Shown: positions 27,647 through 36,539, counted from the first letter of the stretch. The stretch: DNA of 64,000 bases from Bifidobacterium magnum (GCF_000741255.1 NZ_JGZB01000011.1:1-64000), one strand, 5' to 3'. The notes: generated by a model not told the origin, from the letters alone. Numbers and translations: made by a program.

Positions 27647-27680
27647 AATGTTCTCCCTTTCGGTCGGTACTAAATTGCTC

Positions 27681-29279
27681 TTACTTGCTTTCGAGATTGA
27701 TGGAGCGGATAGCCGTGCGCTCAATATCCAGACCCGTCTGGAAACGGCCGAAGAATTCTTCGAAACCGGCCACATCGCTTGGATCCGGATCCTCGGTGGT
27801 GGACTTGGCGTCCTTGAACACGCGCTCGTCCAGGTAGTCGGCCAAATCCCACGGCGCATGCCACAGGTAATCGGCGAGTACGGCCATGCCCCAGGCGCCA
27901 CCCTCGGCCGCCGTTGCCATGACCTTGATCGGGGTGTTGAACGCCGCGGCCAGAATCTTCTGCGCCACCTTCGGAGTGGTGAAGATGCCGCCATGGCCGA
28001 TCAATGAATCCACCTGTACTTCTTCGTCCTTCGTCATGACGTCCATGCCGATTTTGACGGGGCTGAACGCGCTGAACAGCTGCGTACGCATGAAGTTGGC
28101 CAGGTTCATATGGGCTTCAGGGCTGCGTACGAACAGCGGGCGGCCTTCTTCCAATCCGGCCAGGAACTCGCCCGAACGGAACGGGTAGTTGAGCAGACCG
28201 CCGCAGTTGGAATCGGCCTTGTCGCTAATGGCCATGTTGAACAGCGTGCCGTAGAGCTCGCCCGTGCTTACAGGGCGTCCAAGCGCCTCGGCGAATTCCT
28301 TGAACAGGCCAATCCAGGCGTTCAGGTCGGAAGTGAAGTTGTTGGCGTGGCTCATGCCGGCCAGGTCGCCGCATGGCGTGGTGACCAAATCGACCTGCGG
28401 GTGCAGGCGCGCAAGCTTGTGCTCCAGTACCACGGTGGCGAAAATCGACGTGCCCGCGGACACATTGCCCGTGCGCTTGCGCACGGAATTCGTGGCCACC
28501 ATGCCCGTACCGGCATCGCCTTCCGGAGGAGCTAGCACAATGCCGGCCTGCAGCGTGCCCGAAGGATCAAGCAGCGCGGCGCCCGCCTCGGTCAGCTCGC
28601 CAGCCGGAGTGCCCGCGACCAGCGGAACGGGCAGCAAATCTTCAATCTGCCATGGCTGGGCCGCGACTTCGGGAAGCGCGTTGAACTGCTTGATAAATCC
28701 GGCCTCATAGGTCTTGGTTTCCGGATCAATCGGGAACATGCCCGAAGCATCGCCAATGCCGAGCACTTTTTCGCCCGTAAGCTTCCAATGCACATAGCCG
28801 GCCAGCGTGGTCACATAGTTGATGCGAGACACATGCGGCTCATGGTTGAGCACGGCCTGGTACAAATGCGCTACGGACCAACGTTCAGGAATGTTGTACT
28901 GGAACAGCTCGGAAAGCTTCAAATGGGCTTCATGCGTATTGGTGTTCTGCCAAGTACGGAACGGAACCAGCAGCTGGTTGTCCGCATCGAAGGCCATATA
29001 GCCGTGCATCATGGCGGAGAAGCCGATGTGGCCGATCTTCGTCAGTTTTTCGCCGTATGCCGTGTATACGTCGTTGGCCATGGAAGCGTAAGCGGCCTGT
29101 ACGCCCTTCCACACTTCGCCGATCGAGTAGCTCCACAGGCCGTCCTCCAAATGGCTGGCCCATTCATAGTCGCCCGCGGCAATGGTATGGTATTCATCAT
29201 CAATAAGCACTGCCTTGATGCGAGTGGATCCGAATTCAATGCCGAGTGACGTCCGTCCCCCCGCGAATCTTTTCGGCAA
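27681..29279 (-). CDS. araB: ribulokinase, 5' end frame-shifted
   Basis: FGGY-family kinase that phosphorylates L-ribulose. The body is 532 residues with LGIEFGSTRIKAVLIDD near the start and the C-terminal GGAWGMAVLADYLW. This frame opens only with TTG at 29279, which has no ribosome-binding site. A properly placed ATG (29310, after AAAGGAG) begins MTTHDLSPEQIAEKIRGG in another frame. The two frames join if the G6 tract at 29257-29262 had five G. Either a real frameshift, slippage-controlled expression, or a sequence error. Confidence 0.9.
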   Translation of the reverse strand: MPKRFAGGRTSLGIEFGSTRIKAVLIDDEYHTIAAGDYEWASHLEDGLWSYSIGEVWKGVQAAYASMANDVYTAYGEKLTKIGHIGFSAMMHGYMAFDADNQLLVPFRTWQNTNTHEAHLKLSELFQYNIPERWSVAHLYQAVLNHEPHVSRINYVTTLAGYVHWKLTGEKVLGIGDASGMFPIDPETKTYEAGFIKQFNALPEVAAQPWQIEDLLPVPLVAGTPAGELTEAGAALLDPSGTLQAGIVLAPPEGDAGTGMVATNSVRKRTGNVSAGTSIFATVVLEHKLARLHPQVDLVTTPCGDLAGMSHANNFTSDLNAWIGLFKEFAEALGRPVSTGELYGTLFNMAISDKADSNCGGLLNYPFRSGEFLAGLEEGRPLFVRSPEAHMNLANFMRTQLFSAFSPVKIGMDVMTKDEEVQVDSLIGHGGIFTTPKVAQKILAAAFNTPIKVMATAAEGGAWGMAVLADYLWHAPWDLADYLDERVFKDAKSTTEDPDPSDVAGFEEFFGRFQTGLDIERTAIRSINLESK

Positions 29280-29310
29280 TCTGTTCTGGACTCAGATCAT
29301 GTGTAGTCAT
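29236..29310 (-). other. out-of-frame native start of araB
   Basis: 24-codon reading frame from the ATG at 29310 with a strong ribosome-binding site, ending at TGA 29238-29236 after crossing the G6 tract. The first 18 residues look like the normal ribulokinase N-terminus. Confidence 0.7.
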
Positions 29311-29371
29311 AACAGTGCTCCTTTGCACATGGTAGACAGGTGGTTCCTTCTCAGTCGTACGCACACGCTGT

Positions 29372-29385
29372 TGTGAACGTTAACA
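29372..29385. promoter_or_regulatory. LacI-type operator before araB
   Basis: TGTGAACGTTAACA, inside an 18-bp near-palindrome (29370-29387, one mismatched pair), lies 62 bp upstream of the araB ATG. Two related sites lie before the sugar porter and one before the GH51 gene. Confidence 0.65.
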
Positions 29386-29563
29386 ACTCTACTTATAGCT
29401 TATCGTATCCCGACGCGCAACGCATCGGTGATTCGAATTTTTGGGCGGGGTCCTTTTGAAATGTGGTCACGTGCAAATCCTCATTCCACAAGGACTCCGC
29501 GCCTGTTGAATTATGTTCAGTTATCGATATTCAGTTATTGGTATTGGATGGAAGGTTTCTTGT

Positions 29564-29603
29564 GGTGGCCGGAACCCGATCTTCGGTCCCGATCCCGGCC
29601 ACC
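29564..29603 (-). terminator. stem-loop after the sugar porter gene
   Basis: GGTGGCCGG / CCGGCCACC arms, 22-nt loop with internal pairing, in the 344-bp gap between araB and the porter. There is no clear T-run, so termination is uncertain. The rest of the gap holds the araB promoter and operator. Confidence 0.5.
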
Positions 29604-29623
29604 GGCCCCTTAAGCGCGGATGC

Positions 29624-31054
29624 TCAGGCGGCCAGGTTGTGCTTGTCGGAAGACTTCTTGACCCAGAAGCTCTGGATCTCTTCCAGCGTGCGGCCCTTGG
29701 TTTCCGGAACAAGGAACTTGACGCCGATGAAGGCGATGAAGTCCATGACGGCCCAGAAGATGAACGTGCCGCCGCCCCAGTAGCTGAACATGACCGGCGT
29801 GAACTGGGCCACGAGGAAGTTGGCGCCCCACAGGAACACCGTGCAGATGCCCGATGCGCGGCCGCGCATGTAGGTCGGGAAGAGTTCGGAGATCATGACC
29901 CACGTCACCGGACCCATGGAGTACGCGAAGAATGCGATCACGAGGCAGGCGAAGATCAGCGTGGTGATGCCCGGCCACTTGGCCATCATCGAGATGCCCA
30001 TCAGTGCGTAGAAGACGCCCATGCCGAGCGCGCCCGACAACATCAGCGGCTTGCGGCCGATGCGGTCAATGAAGTACATGCCGACGAACGTGAAGATCAA
30101 TTCCACAAGGCCGATAATCGTGGCGCACAGGAATGCCGTGTTGCCGCCCGGGAAGATGTCGGCGAAGATCGTAGGACCGTAGTAAGAAATAGCGTTCTGG
30201 CCGACCCACTGGTTGAACAGGGCCAGGAAGATGCCGATCATCAGCGCGTAGGACAGCGGCTGGCGGAACAGGTCCTTGATCGAACCCTTGGCGTTGTCTT
30301 CAATGGAAGCTTTGATTTCCACAAGTTCACGGTCTGCAGAGTCGGTGCCGCCAATGCGTTCCAAGATGGCGTAACCCTTTTCGGTCTTGCCGACCTGCAT
30401 AAGGAAGCGCGGAGATTCCGGCATTACCAGAAGGGCGATGAGCAGAATGAGGGCCGGGGCGGCGCCAATGCCGAGCATGAGGCGCCATGCCTTGTTGGCG
30501 AAGTCGGAGTGGATGCCGCCAAAACCGGAAATCCAGAAGTTGATGAGGTTGGTCAGGAAGATGCCCAGAATCGTGAGCAGCTGGTACATGGACGACAGCG
30601 TGCCGCGGTACTTTGCGGGAGCGCATTCGGTGATGTAAGTGATGGAAAGCGAGGAAGTCAGACCGATGCCGAGACCGCCGATGATACGTGCCCAAATCAG
30701 GGACGTCGGATCATTGACCGCTGCGGACCACAGGGCGGCCACAAAGAAGCATGCCGCACCCAGAATCAGCACCGGACGACGGCCGATGCGGTCGGAAATG
30801 AAGCCCGAAACGCCAACGCCGATTACGCCGCCGATCATAATCGAGGAAATAATCAGGCCTTCAATCGTGGCGCTCAAGTGCCACAGCGGCGTCAAGTACG
30901 TAATGGCGCCAGAAATGCTCACGGTGTCGTAACCGTACAGCAGACCGGCCAGACCCGCGCTGAATGCCAAGATGGCCACATATTTCATTGAGCCTTGGCG
31001 TTTGGTGCGAGGCTGCTCCACCTCCACCTCAAGGTGCTCCGTCTTGGAAGTCAT
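29624..31054 (-). CDS. MFS sugar porter, probable arabinose-proton symporter
   Basis: Sugar-porter-family MFS protein, 476 residues, 12 membrane segments. Family marks: GFISDRIGRRPVLILG after TM2, RIGRRP-type and DRIGRKPLML repeats, PESPRFLM before the central loop, and PETKGRTLEEIQSFW at the C-terminus. It is transcribed toward araB and carries the same operator type upstream, so arabinose is the best guess. Xylose is possible. The start ATG follows GAGGGA. Confidence 0.88.
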   Translation of the reverse strand: MTSKTEHLEVEVEQPRTKRQGSMKYVAILAFSAGLAGLLYGYDTVSISGAITYLTPLWHLSATIEGLIISSIMIGGVIGVGVSGFISDRIGRRPVLILGAACFFVAALWSAAVNDPTSLIWARIIGGLGIGLTSSLSITYITECAPAKYRGTLSSMYQLLTILGIFLTNLINFWISGFGGIHSDFANKAWRLMLGIGAAPALILLIALLVMPESPRFLMQVGKTEKGYAILERIGGTDSADRELVEIKASIEDNAKGSIKDLFRQPLSYALMIGIFLALFNQWVGQNAISYYGPTIFADIFPGGNTAFLCATIIGLVELIFTFVGMYFIDRIGRKPLMLSGALGMGVFYALMGISMMAKWPGITTLIFACLVIAFFAYSMGPVTWVMISELFPTYMRGRASGICTVFLWGANFLVAQFTPVMFSYWGGGTFIFWAVMDFIAFIGVKFLVPETKGRTLEEIQSFWVKKSSDKHNLAA

Positions 31055-31183
31055 GATTCTCCCTCGAATGTAACTTTCGTTCCTGTACCGCGGAAACTTT
31101 CGTAGTCTCGTACGGCTCTCTTGTGTGTGGCGCGCGGCGAAACAACTACATCGATACGTTTCCCGTTCGCGGCCAACACCGAA

Positions 31184-31197
31184 TGTTAGCGTTCACG
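31184..31197. promoter_or_regulatory. LacI-type operator before the sugar porter, site 1
   Basis: TGTTAGCGTTCACG is the reverse complement of a TGTGAACGTTAACA-like site, differing at two positions. Confidence 0.55.
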
Positions 31198-31298
31198 AAA
31201 TAAACATCAATTTCTCTGCGGGAAAACGTTTGTTAGATGGTTTAACGTTTTATCAATTGAAATCCCGCCGATTGTCACTTTCACGGCGAACGTTGTGG

Positions 31299-31312
31299 TG
31301 TGAACGTAAACG
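31299..31312. promoter_or_regulatory. LacI-type operator before the sugar porter, site 2
   Basis: TGTGAACGTAAACG matches the araB site TGTGAACGTTAACA at 12 of 14 positions. Confidence 0.55.
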
Positions 31313-31570
31313 GGGGCACGTTCCCCAACCCCCTACTTGCGTTGTTCGCTTTGTAATATCAATAGTTTTGCTACTAAAGTTTTATAAATATATTTACTAA
31401 ATACGGGGTTCTTAATACCGGTAATAAATTGTTTGATTTATGGGTGTGTTTGTTACTTTCTGTCTAATTACCGATGTGAGGCGCGTAACGTCCTCTTGTT
31501 GGCGCTTTTATGTGTGGTATCCAGTAATGCGACATATGCAATACATCCGACTTGGATCCGGCCTGGTTTG

Positions 31571-31614
31571 GGTAAAAATCCGCAGTTTCCTTGTTGATTG
31601 CATATTTTTACGCA
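31571..31614. repeat. outlying pair of the 48-kb repeat motif
   Basis: GGTAAAAATCCGCAGTTT (31571-31588) and TTGCATATTTTTACGCA (31598-31614) are inverted copies of the unit that recurs in the ppc-malQ gap. Confidence 0.55.
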
Positions 31615-31774
31615 TCGCAACATGCAATCTCCTCTTTGCCGAATGCAAATTGTCTAGCGATGATACGGAACCCGGCCATAGAGTCGAGGCAATACTTATA
31701 CGACTTATACGCAACCTATAAAGAACGCATAGGTGCTCCGGGCAAGGAACAGAAATGCGGGTAAGGAGCGGAAA

Positions 31775-32737
31775 ATGAACATTGTGATGTTGCAAGACAT
31801 TCATGCCGCACAGGATTTCATCGACGAGCAGCGAGCGCAGCTGGAAGCCAAAGGCCATACATTGACTCTGGCCAAATATATGACATCTGAACATGCGGCC
31901 CCCACTACCGTCGACATTGCGGATGCATTGAAAGATGCGGACGCGGCGATTGTGGCGGATATGGTTGTGCCTGCGCAGGCCGTGCAACAGGCGAAACAGC
32001 TGAAATTTATTGACGTGGCGTTCACTGGCGTGGATCATATTCCGATGGACGTGTGCCGCGAGCGCAATATTACGGTGTCGAATGCCGAGGGCTATGCGAC
32101 GCAGTCCGTGACGGAACTCGTGCTTGAGTATGCGCTGTCCATGTTGCGCCATGTGGATGAGGAGCAGTCCCGCCTTCGCAATGGTGAGGCTGCCGGTCCT
32201 GTGATGGGACAGACGTTGCAAGGCAAAACCATTGGTATTGTTGGCGCCGGTCATATTGGTCGTGCGGTGGCGCATGTGTTCCATGCGTTGGGCTGCCGTG
32301 TACTGGCGTTCAATCGTTCCACAGTGCAGTGCGCCGATATTGATGAGCAGTGCGGTCTTGATGACGTGTTGCGCCAGTCGGATATTGTTACGATCCATTT
32401 GCCGATTACCGATGGAACGAGGGGCATGATTGACGCGGAAAAGTTGCGTTTGATGAAGCCTACGGCGCTGCTTATTAATGCGGCGCGTGGTCCGATTGTG
32501 GATACGGATGCGCTGGTTGATGCGCTCAAGTCCGGTTCCATTGCGCAGGCCGCCGTTGATGTGTTCGACCAGGAGCCGCCGCTTCCTGCGGACGCTCCCC
32601 TCTTACACTGCCCGCACACGTTGCTCACCCCGCATATCGGGTTCCGTACACAGCAGGCGATGGACTTGCGTGCGCATATTACATTCGACAATTTGTGGGC
32701 TTGGCTGGGTGGCCATCCGACGAATGTGTGCCGGTGA
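31775..32737 (+). CDS. D-isomer-specific 2-hydroxyacid dehydrogenase
   Basis: NAD(P)-dependent dehydrogenase that reduces a 2-keto acid; substrate unknown. It has 320 residues from the ATG at 31775, 6 bp after AAGGAG. The Rossmann motif GIVGAGHIGRAVAHV is near 151, the catalytic Arg-containing INAARGPIVD follows, and the Glu/His pair is in FDQEPPLP and TPHIGF. It interrupts the minus-strand arabinose genes and points away from them. A strong terminator follows. Confidence 0.9.
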   Translation: MNIVMLQDIHAAQDFIDEQRAQLEAKGHTLTLAKYMTSEHAAPTTVDIADALKDADAAIVADMVVPAQAVQQAKQLKFIDVAFTGVDHIPMDVCRERNITVSNAEGYATQSVTELVLEYALSMLRHVDEEQSRLRNGEAAGPVMGQTLQGKTIGIVGAGHIGRAVAHVFHALGCRVLAFNRSTVQCADIDEQCGLDDVLRQSDIVTIHLPITDGTRGMIDAEKLRLMKPTALLINAARGPIVDTDALVDALKSGSIAQAAVDVFDQEPPLPADAPLLHCPHTLLTPHIGFRTQQAMDLRAHITFDNLWAWLGGHPTNVCR

Positions 32738-32751
32738 ATCGTCAGAGATAT

Positions 32752-32794
32752 AAAAAGTGGTGCCGACCGCTCCGTTGCGATCGGCACCACTTTT
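32752..32794 (+). terminator. terminator of the 2-hydroxyacid dehydrogenase gene
   Basis: AAAAGTGGTGCCGA / TCGGCACCACTTTT, 14-bp perfect arms. The adjacent stretch 32795-33147 is purine-rich then AT-rich, with no gene visible. Confidence 0.88.
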
Positions 32795-33147
32795 ACACAA
32801 GAGGAAAATAGGAGACAAAAGATAAAGATAAGAGAGAAAGATTTATCTATTGTTCTAAGGTTTCTGTGTGCCGACTGCCTTACAAATAATTAGGATTTGA
32901 TGCATTATGGATTGGCTCGCGCTCGTTGCCGTGAGCGATAACACAAACGTATGCAAATCAAGGCGTCTGTTCAGGTCTCGAAAACAACACTCCGAAAATT
33001 TTTGCCGAAAGAAAAGGTAACAAAATCGATCGTAAAAATTCAAAAATCGAAAGAAGATATGAAGGTGCATCTGTAGCTTGTAAATAAGCAGAAAAATCCA
33101 ATGGAATTGAAGGAAAGCGGAAAAATTGGAAAATGCAGATGCACTTG
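32795..33147. other. gene-free stretch downstream of the tRNA pair
   Basis: About 350 bp, purine-rich at its left end and AT-rich further on. It receives minus-strand transcripts from the tRNA genes. I see no gene, repeat or clear terminator. Confidence 0.5.
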
Positions 33148-33220
33148 TGGAGCTAGCCGGGTTCGAACCGGCGACCCTCTGCTTGCAAAGCAGATGCGCT
33201 ACCAGCTGCGCCATAGCCCC
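33148..33220 (-). tRNA. tRNA-Ala (anticodon TGC)
   Basis: A 73-nt cloverleaf on the minus strand: acceptor GGGGCTA/TAGCTCC, D arm GCGCAGCTGGTAGCGC, anticodon loop TTTGCAA between TCTGC and GCAGA, T arm CCGGTTCGAACCCGG. No encoded CCA. Confidence 0.97.
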
Positions 33221-33245
33221 AATTGTTTGAATCAGAGATCCAGTG

Positions 33246-33319
33246 TGGGCCCGGAAGGACTTGAACCTTCGACCTCATCCTTATCAGGGATGCGCTCTAA
33301 CCACCTGAGCTACGGGCCC
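33246..33319 (-). tRNA. tRNA-Ile (anticodon GAT)
   Basis: A 74-nt cloverleaf on the minus strand: acceptor GGGCCCG/CGGGCCC, D arm GCTCAGGTGGTTAGAGC, anticodon loop CTGATAA, T arm GAAGGTTCAAGTCCTTC. It is 25 bp upstream of tRNA-Ala. In many actinobacteria this pair follows gyrA; here it is 15 kb away and reads toward the origin. Confidence 0.97.
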
Positions 33320-33439
33320 AATCACCGCTGCGCCTAGGCGCAACAGAAGAAAACAATACCACTCTGCAATCACAAGTCAAATTGAGAGGGGGTTTCGGCG
33401 TGTTGCGTGTAATGGCGCGGAATATGCGGCAAACACCCG

Positions 33440-34486
33440 CTACTGCTCCACAATATGCATGGAATTGCGCTCCACAATTGTGAAGTCGGATGTATACGTA
33501 CGCGGAGCTCCGTCATAGCCCTGCAGACGGTCCAACAACATATCCACGGCATGCATGGCGTATTCGCGCACATGCGGGTCAATCGTGGTCAAGGACGGGT
33601 TTGAGAACTGTCCTTCGGGCACATTGTCGAATCCCATGACTTGCACGTCCTCGGGCACGCGAATGCCGTGCGACTGCAATCCGTGCAGCACGCCAAGCGC
33701 CACGGCGTCGTTCAAGCACACAATCGCGTCGGGCTGTACGCCGCGATCGAGCAACTGCCCTACCGCTTCCACGCCTTCCGTCATCGACAGCCACTGGCAT
33801 GGCACGAACAGCCGTGGGTCGGGTGTGAGATTATGGTCTGCGAACGCCTGCAAATAGCCTTTGACGCGCAGTTCCTGCGTGCCTTCCTTGGCGTCAAGAT
33901 ACTGGCGAAAATCGGTAATGCCGGGCGTCGTGCCACACAGCGCAATATCGCGATAGTCGACGTCGAGCAATTTGTTGATGGCCGTGCGACAGGCCTGCTC
34001 GTTCGGCATCGTCACATAATCCACGCGTCCGTAAGCGTCATAATCGCCGGCCATCACTACGGGAATGGACTGGACCAGCGAGGCGCCCTCGTCGGTGAGC
34101 GGCTCGTCGACAAAAATGATCCAGCCGTCCGCCGGCAGGAATCGTACATTTTCAGAAATATTGGCGACGCGCTGCGTTCCCTGGCCGTACGTATGCACGA
34201 TCACGCTATATCCGAACTGGCGCGCGTAATAAATGACCTGGTCCGTGAAATATGACGAAAACGGCTGAGAGAAGTCGAATATGGAAAGTCCGATAATTTT
34301 GGTTTCGCCCGTCTTCAACGTGCGGGCAGACGGATTGCGGACGTACCCCAACTTTTGTACCGCATCCATCACCGTCTGCTTGGTGGAGTCGCGGAAGCTT
34401 CCCGTACCGTTGAGTACATTGGAAACGGTCTTGAACGAGACCCCCGCTTCCCGCGCCACATCTTTGATAGTCACTCGTCTAGGCAT
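33440..34486 (-). CDS. LacI-family transcriptional regulator
   Basis: Sugar-responsive repressor of 348 residues. The N-terminal LacI helix-turn-helix reads TIKDVAREAGVSFKTVSNVL, with the hinge near LGYVRNPSART. The periplasmic-binding-like effector domain follows, with the usual VPEDVQVMGFDN and SLTTIDPHVREYAMHA. It lies downstream of the ABC permease genes on the same strand, so it is the best candidate to bind the TACAACGTTGTA operators before the GH51 and GH43 genes. The inducer would be arabinose or an arabino-oligosaccharide (inference). Confidence 0.93.
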   Translation of the reverse strand: MPRRVTIKDVAREAGVSFKTVSNVLNGTGSFRDSTKQTVMDAVQKLGYVRNPSARTLKTGETKIIGLSIFDFSQPFSSYFTDQVIYYARQFGYSVIVHTYGQGTQRVANISENVRFLPADGWIIFVDEPLTDEGASLVQSIPVVMAGDYDAYGRVDYVTMPNEQACRTAINKLLDVDYRDIALCGTTPGITDFRQYLDAKEGTQELRVKGYLQAFADHNLTPDPRLFVPCQWLSMTEGVEAVGQLLDRGVQPDAIVCLNDAVALGVLHGLQSHGIRVPEDVQVMGFDNVPEGQFSNPSLTTIDPHVREYAMHAVDMLLDRLQGYDGAPRTYTSDFTIVERNSMHIVEQ

Positions 34487-34654
34487 CGCTTGTACTCCAT
34501 TTCCACGTTCCCATAACGATTGTGCATCATAAGAAAGATAAATATAGGACGATTCATCGATGAATCGTAATGAAATCGGCGCATACCGCGGAACGATGAA
34601 TACAGTATGCGCCGACTCCGGAGAGGAGAGGAAAGAAAGTGAAGTGAAGAAAAA

Positions 34655-35548
34655 TTACGACTTTACTGAACCGGCGGTCAAACCTCCTACCCAATACTTT
34701 TGCAGGAACAGGAACGCGAGCACCATCGGGATCACGGAAATCAGCGAACCCGAAGTGACAAGATTCCACACTTGTTCGGAAGCGGCGCCCGCCTGGGACT
34801 GGGCCTGCCATTGCGTCAGACCCACAGTGATCGGGTACAGCTTGCTGTTGGTCAACACAATCTGCGGCAGGAAGAAGTTGTTCCACGCGCCCACCGTGGA
34901 CAGCAAATACACGGTGGTGATGGCCGGCGTCATGATCGGCAGCGACACCTGGAAGAAAGTGCGCAGTTCGCCGGCGCCGTCAACGCGGGCGGCTTCGATC
35001 ATTTCGTCGGGCAAGGATTCCTGGCAGTAGATGCGCATGAGGTAGACGCCCATCGGGTTGAGCAGTGCGGGCAGCAATACGGCCCACATCGTGTTGACCA
35101 TGCCGATCTTGCTCATGATGAGGAACAGCGGGATGACAAGCGCCGTGCTCGGGATCATCAAAGCACCCAGCACAAGGTTGAAGAACGCCTTCTTGCCGCG
35201 GAAGTGGAACTTCGCGAAACCGTAGCCGGCCAGGATCGAGATGGCCGTGGACAGCAGGCCGCCGATCAGCGCGTAAATGAAGGAGTTGAGCAGCCAGCGC
35301 CAGTAAATGCCGTTCTGGTATGTGCACAGCTGCTTGATGTTCTCCCACAACGCGAACTTGTTGGCGAACCATAGCGATCCGTGTTCGCCGAAGAACAGGC
35401 CGCTGTTGGATTTCGTGGAGGCCACGATAAGCCACCACACGGGCAGCAGGAAGTACACGATGGCGACAATCAGCACCACAATCGTGAAGATCTTCTTATT
35501 GCCGCGGATTTTGTTCGGCTTCACCGCCGATGTTGCCGTGCTCGACAT
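34655..35548 (-). CDS. carbohydrate ABC transporter permease (MalG type)
   Basis: CUT1-family membrane permease, 297 residues, six membrane segments. The EAA loop that contacts the ATPase reads EAARVDGAGELRTFFQVSLP. The ATG is 1 bp after the stop of the partner permease gene. No ATPase gene is adjacent, so a shared MsiK-like ATPase coded elsewhere is likely, as in many actinobacteria. Confidence 0.94.
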   Translation of the reverse strand: MSSTATSAVKPNKIRGNKKIFTIVVLIVAIVYFLLPVWWLIVASTKSNSGLFFGEHGSLWFANKFALWENIKQLCTYQNGIYWRWLLNSFIYALIGGLLSTAISILAGYGFAKFHFRGKKAFFNLVLGALMIPSTALVIPLFLIMSKIGMVNTMWAVLLPALLNPMGVYLMRIYCQESLPDEMIEAARVDGAGELRTFFQVSLPIMTPAITTVYLLSTVGAWNNFFLPQIVLTNSKLYPITVGLTQWQAQSQAGAASEQVWNLVTSGSLISVIPMVLAFLFLQKYWVGGLTAGSVKS

Positions 35549-35549
35549 G

Positions 35550-36464
35550 TCAGTTCTCCAATCCGGACTGACGCTTCGTCAGACGCATAAAGATGATGCT
35601 GAACAGGACCACAATGAAACCAAGCGAGAACGAGATCGTCGCCGCGTAGTTGGGCTGGTTGTAGCTGAACGCCAACGCGCCCGCATACATGTTCGGTGTG
35701 TAGGAAGTGTCGATAACCGTAGGCGCCTGGTTCCTGAGCACCGTAGGTTCGGTGTAGAACTGCAGTGTGCCGATCAGCGAGAAGATCGTGACCATGACAA
35801 GCGAGCTGGCGCACATCGGGATCTTGATGCTCCATGCGATGCGCAATTCCGAAGCGCCATCGATACGTGCGGACTCGTAGAGGTCGGGCGAAATGGACTG
35901 CAGCGCCGAGTACAGGATGACCATGTAGTAGCCCGTCCACTGCCATGTGACCACATTAACCAAGGCGCCGAAAATGCCGCTGGAAGTGAGGAACGCGGGC
36001 GCTTGCATGCCGAACAGTTCGAAAATCGTGGTGAACGGGCCCATGTTCTTCGAATACATGAAGCCCCACATAAGCGCGCCGATCACGCCCGGAATGGCGT
36101 AGGGCAGGAAAATGACGAGGCGTGAGAAGGAAGCGAACTTGTTCTTGAACGCGTCAAGCAACAGCGCGAAGATAAGTGCCAAACCAAGCTGGATCGGCAC
36201 CATCACCACGGTGTAGAGCAGTACCCTGCCGAGGCCGCCCAGGAAAGCGGGATCCGTGAATGCGCGTACATAGTTGGCGAAACCCGTGAACTTCGTGCCG
36301 AAAACGTTCGTCGTGTACATGGACATGTAGAACGCGTACACGAGAGGAATAACGAGGAAAAGAAGAAAGACAATGCCGAAGGGGATGGTGAACGTCCAGC
36401 CCCAGATATTGCCACGCCGGGCCGCCACGCGGTCCCTGTGGGCTGCTGCGGATTTGCTAGCCAT
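35550..36464 (-). CDS. carbohydrate ABC transporter permease (MalF type)
   Basis: CUT1-family permease of 304 residues with six membrane segments. The EAA loop is ESARIDGASELRIAWSIKIP. A short basic N-terminus precedes the first segment (IPFGIVFLLFLVIPLVYAFY). It pairs with the MalG-type permease immediately downstream and with the solute-binding protein upstream. The gap to the latter has a long stem-loop. Confidence 0.94.
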   Translation of the reverse strand: MASKSAAAHRDRVAARRGNIWGWTFTIPFGIVFLLFLVIPLVYAFYMSMYTTNVFGTKFTGFANYVRAFTDPAFLGGLGRVLLYTVVMVPIQLGLALIFALLLDAFKNKFASFSRLVIFLPYAIPGVIGALMWGFMYSKNMGPFTTIFELFGMQAPAFLTSSGIFGALVNVVTWQWTGYYMVILYSALQSISPDLYESARIDGASELRIAWSIKIPMCASSLVMVTIFSLIGTLQFYTEPTVLRNQAPTVIDTSYTPNMYAGALAFSYNQPNYAATISFSLGFIVVLFSIIFMRLTKRQSGLEN

Positions 36465-36496
36465 GGGTGACCTTCCAAAATCGTAAAAAGGGCATG

Positions 36497-36539
36497 AAAG
36501 GGCAGGCCAGCGGTCGGAGCGTCCGCCGACCTGCCCTTT
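36497..36539 (-). promoter_or_regulatory. intraoperonic stem-loop after the solute-binding protein gene
   Basis: AAAGGGCAGG / CCTGCCCTTT outer arms with inner pairing (GGTCGG / CCGACC). Such hairpins after binding-protein genes usually protect the upstream mRNA and lower permease expression. Confidence 0.7.

Larger units (their letters stand above)
31055..31774. other. 720-bp gene-free region with operators and a repeat-motif pair
   Basis: Contains the porter promoter, two LacI-type operators (listed separately), AT-rich sequence around 31360-31440, and at 31571-31614 two units of the same inverted motif that forms the array near 48.3 kb. The last 100 bp must hold the promoter of the dehydrogenase gene. 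No convincing coding sequence is seen. Confidence 0.6.
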
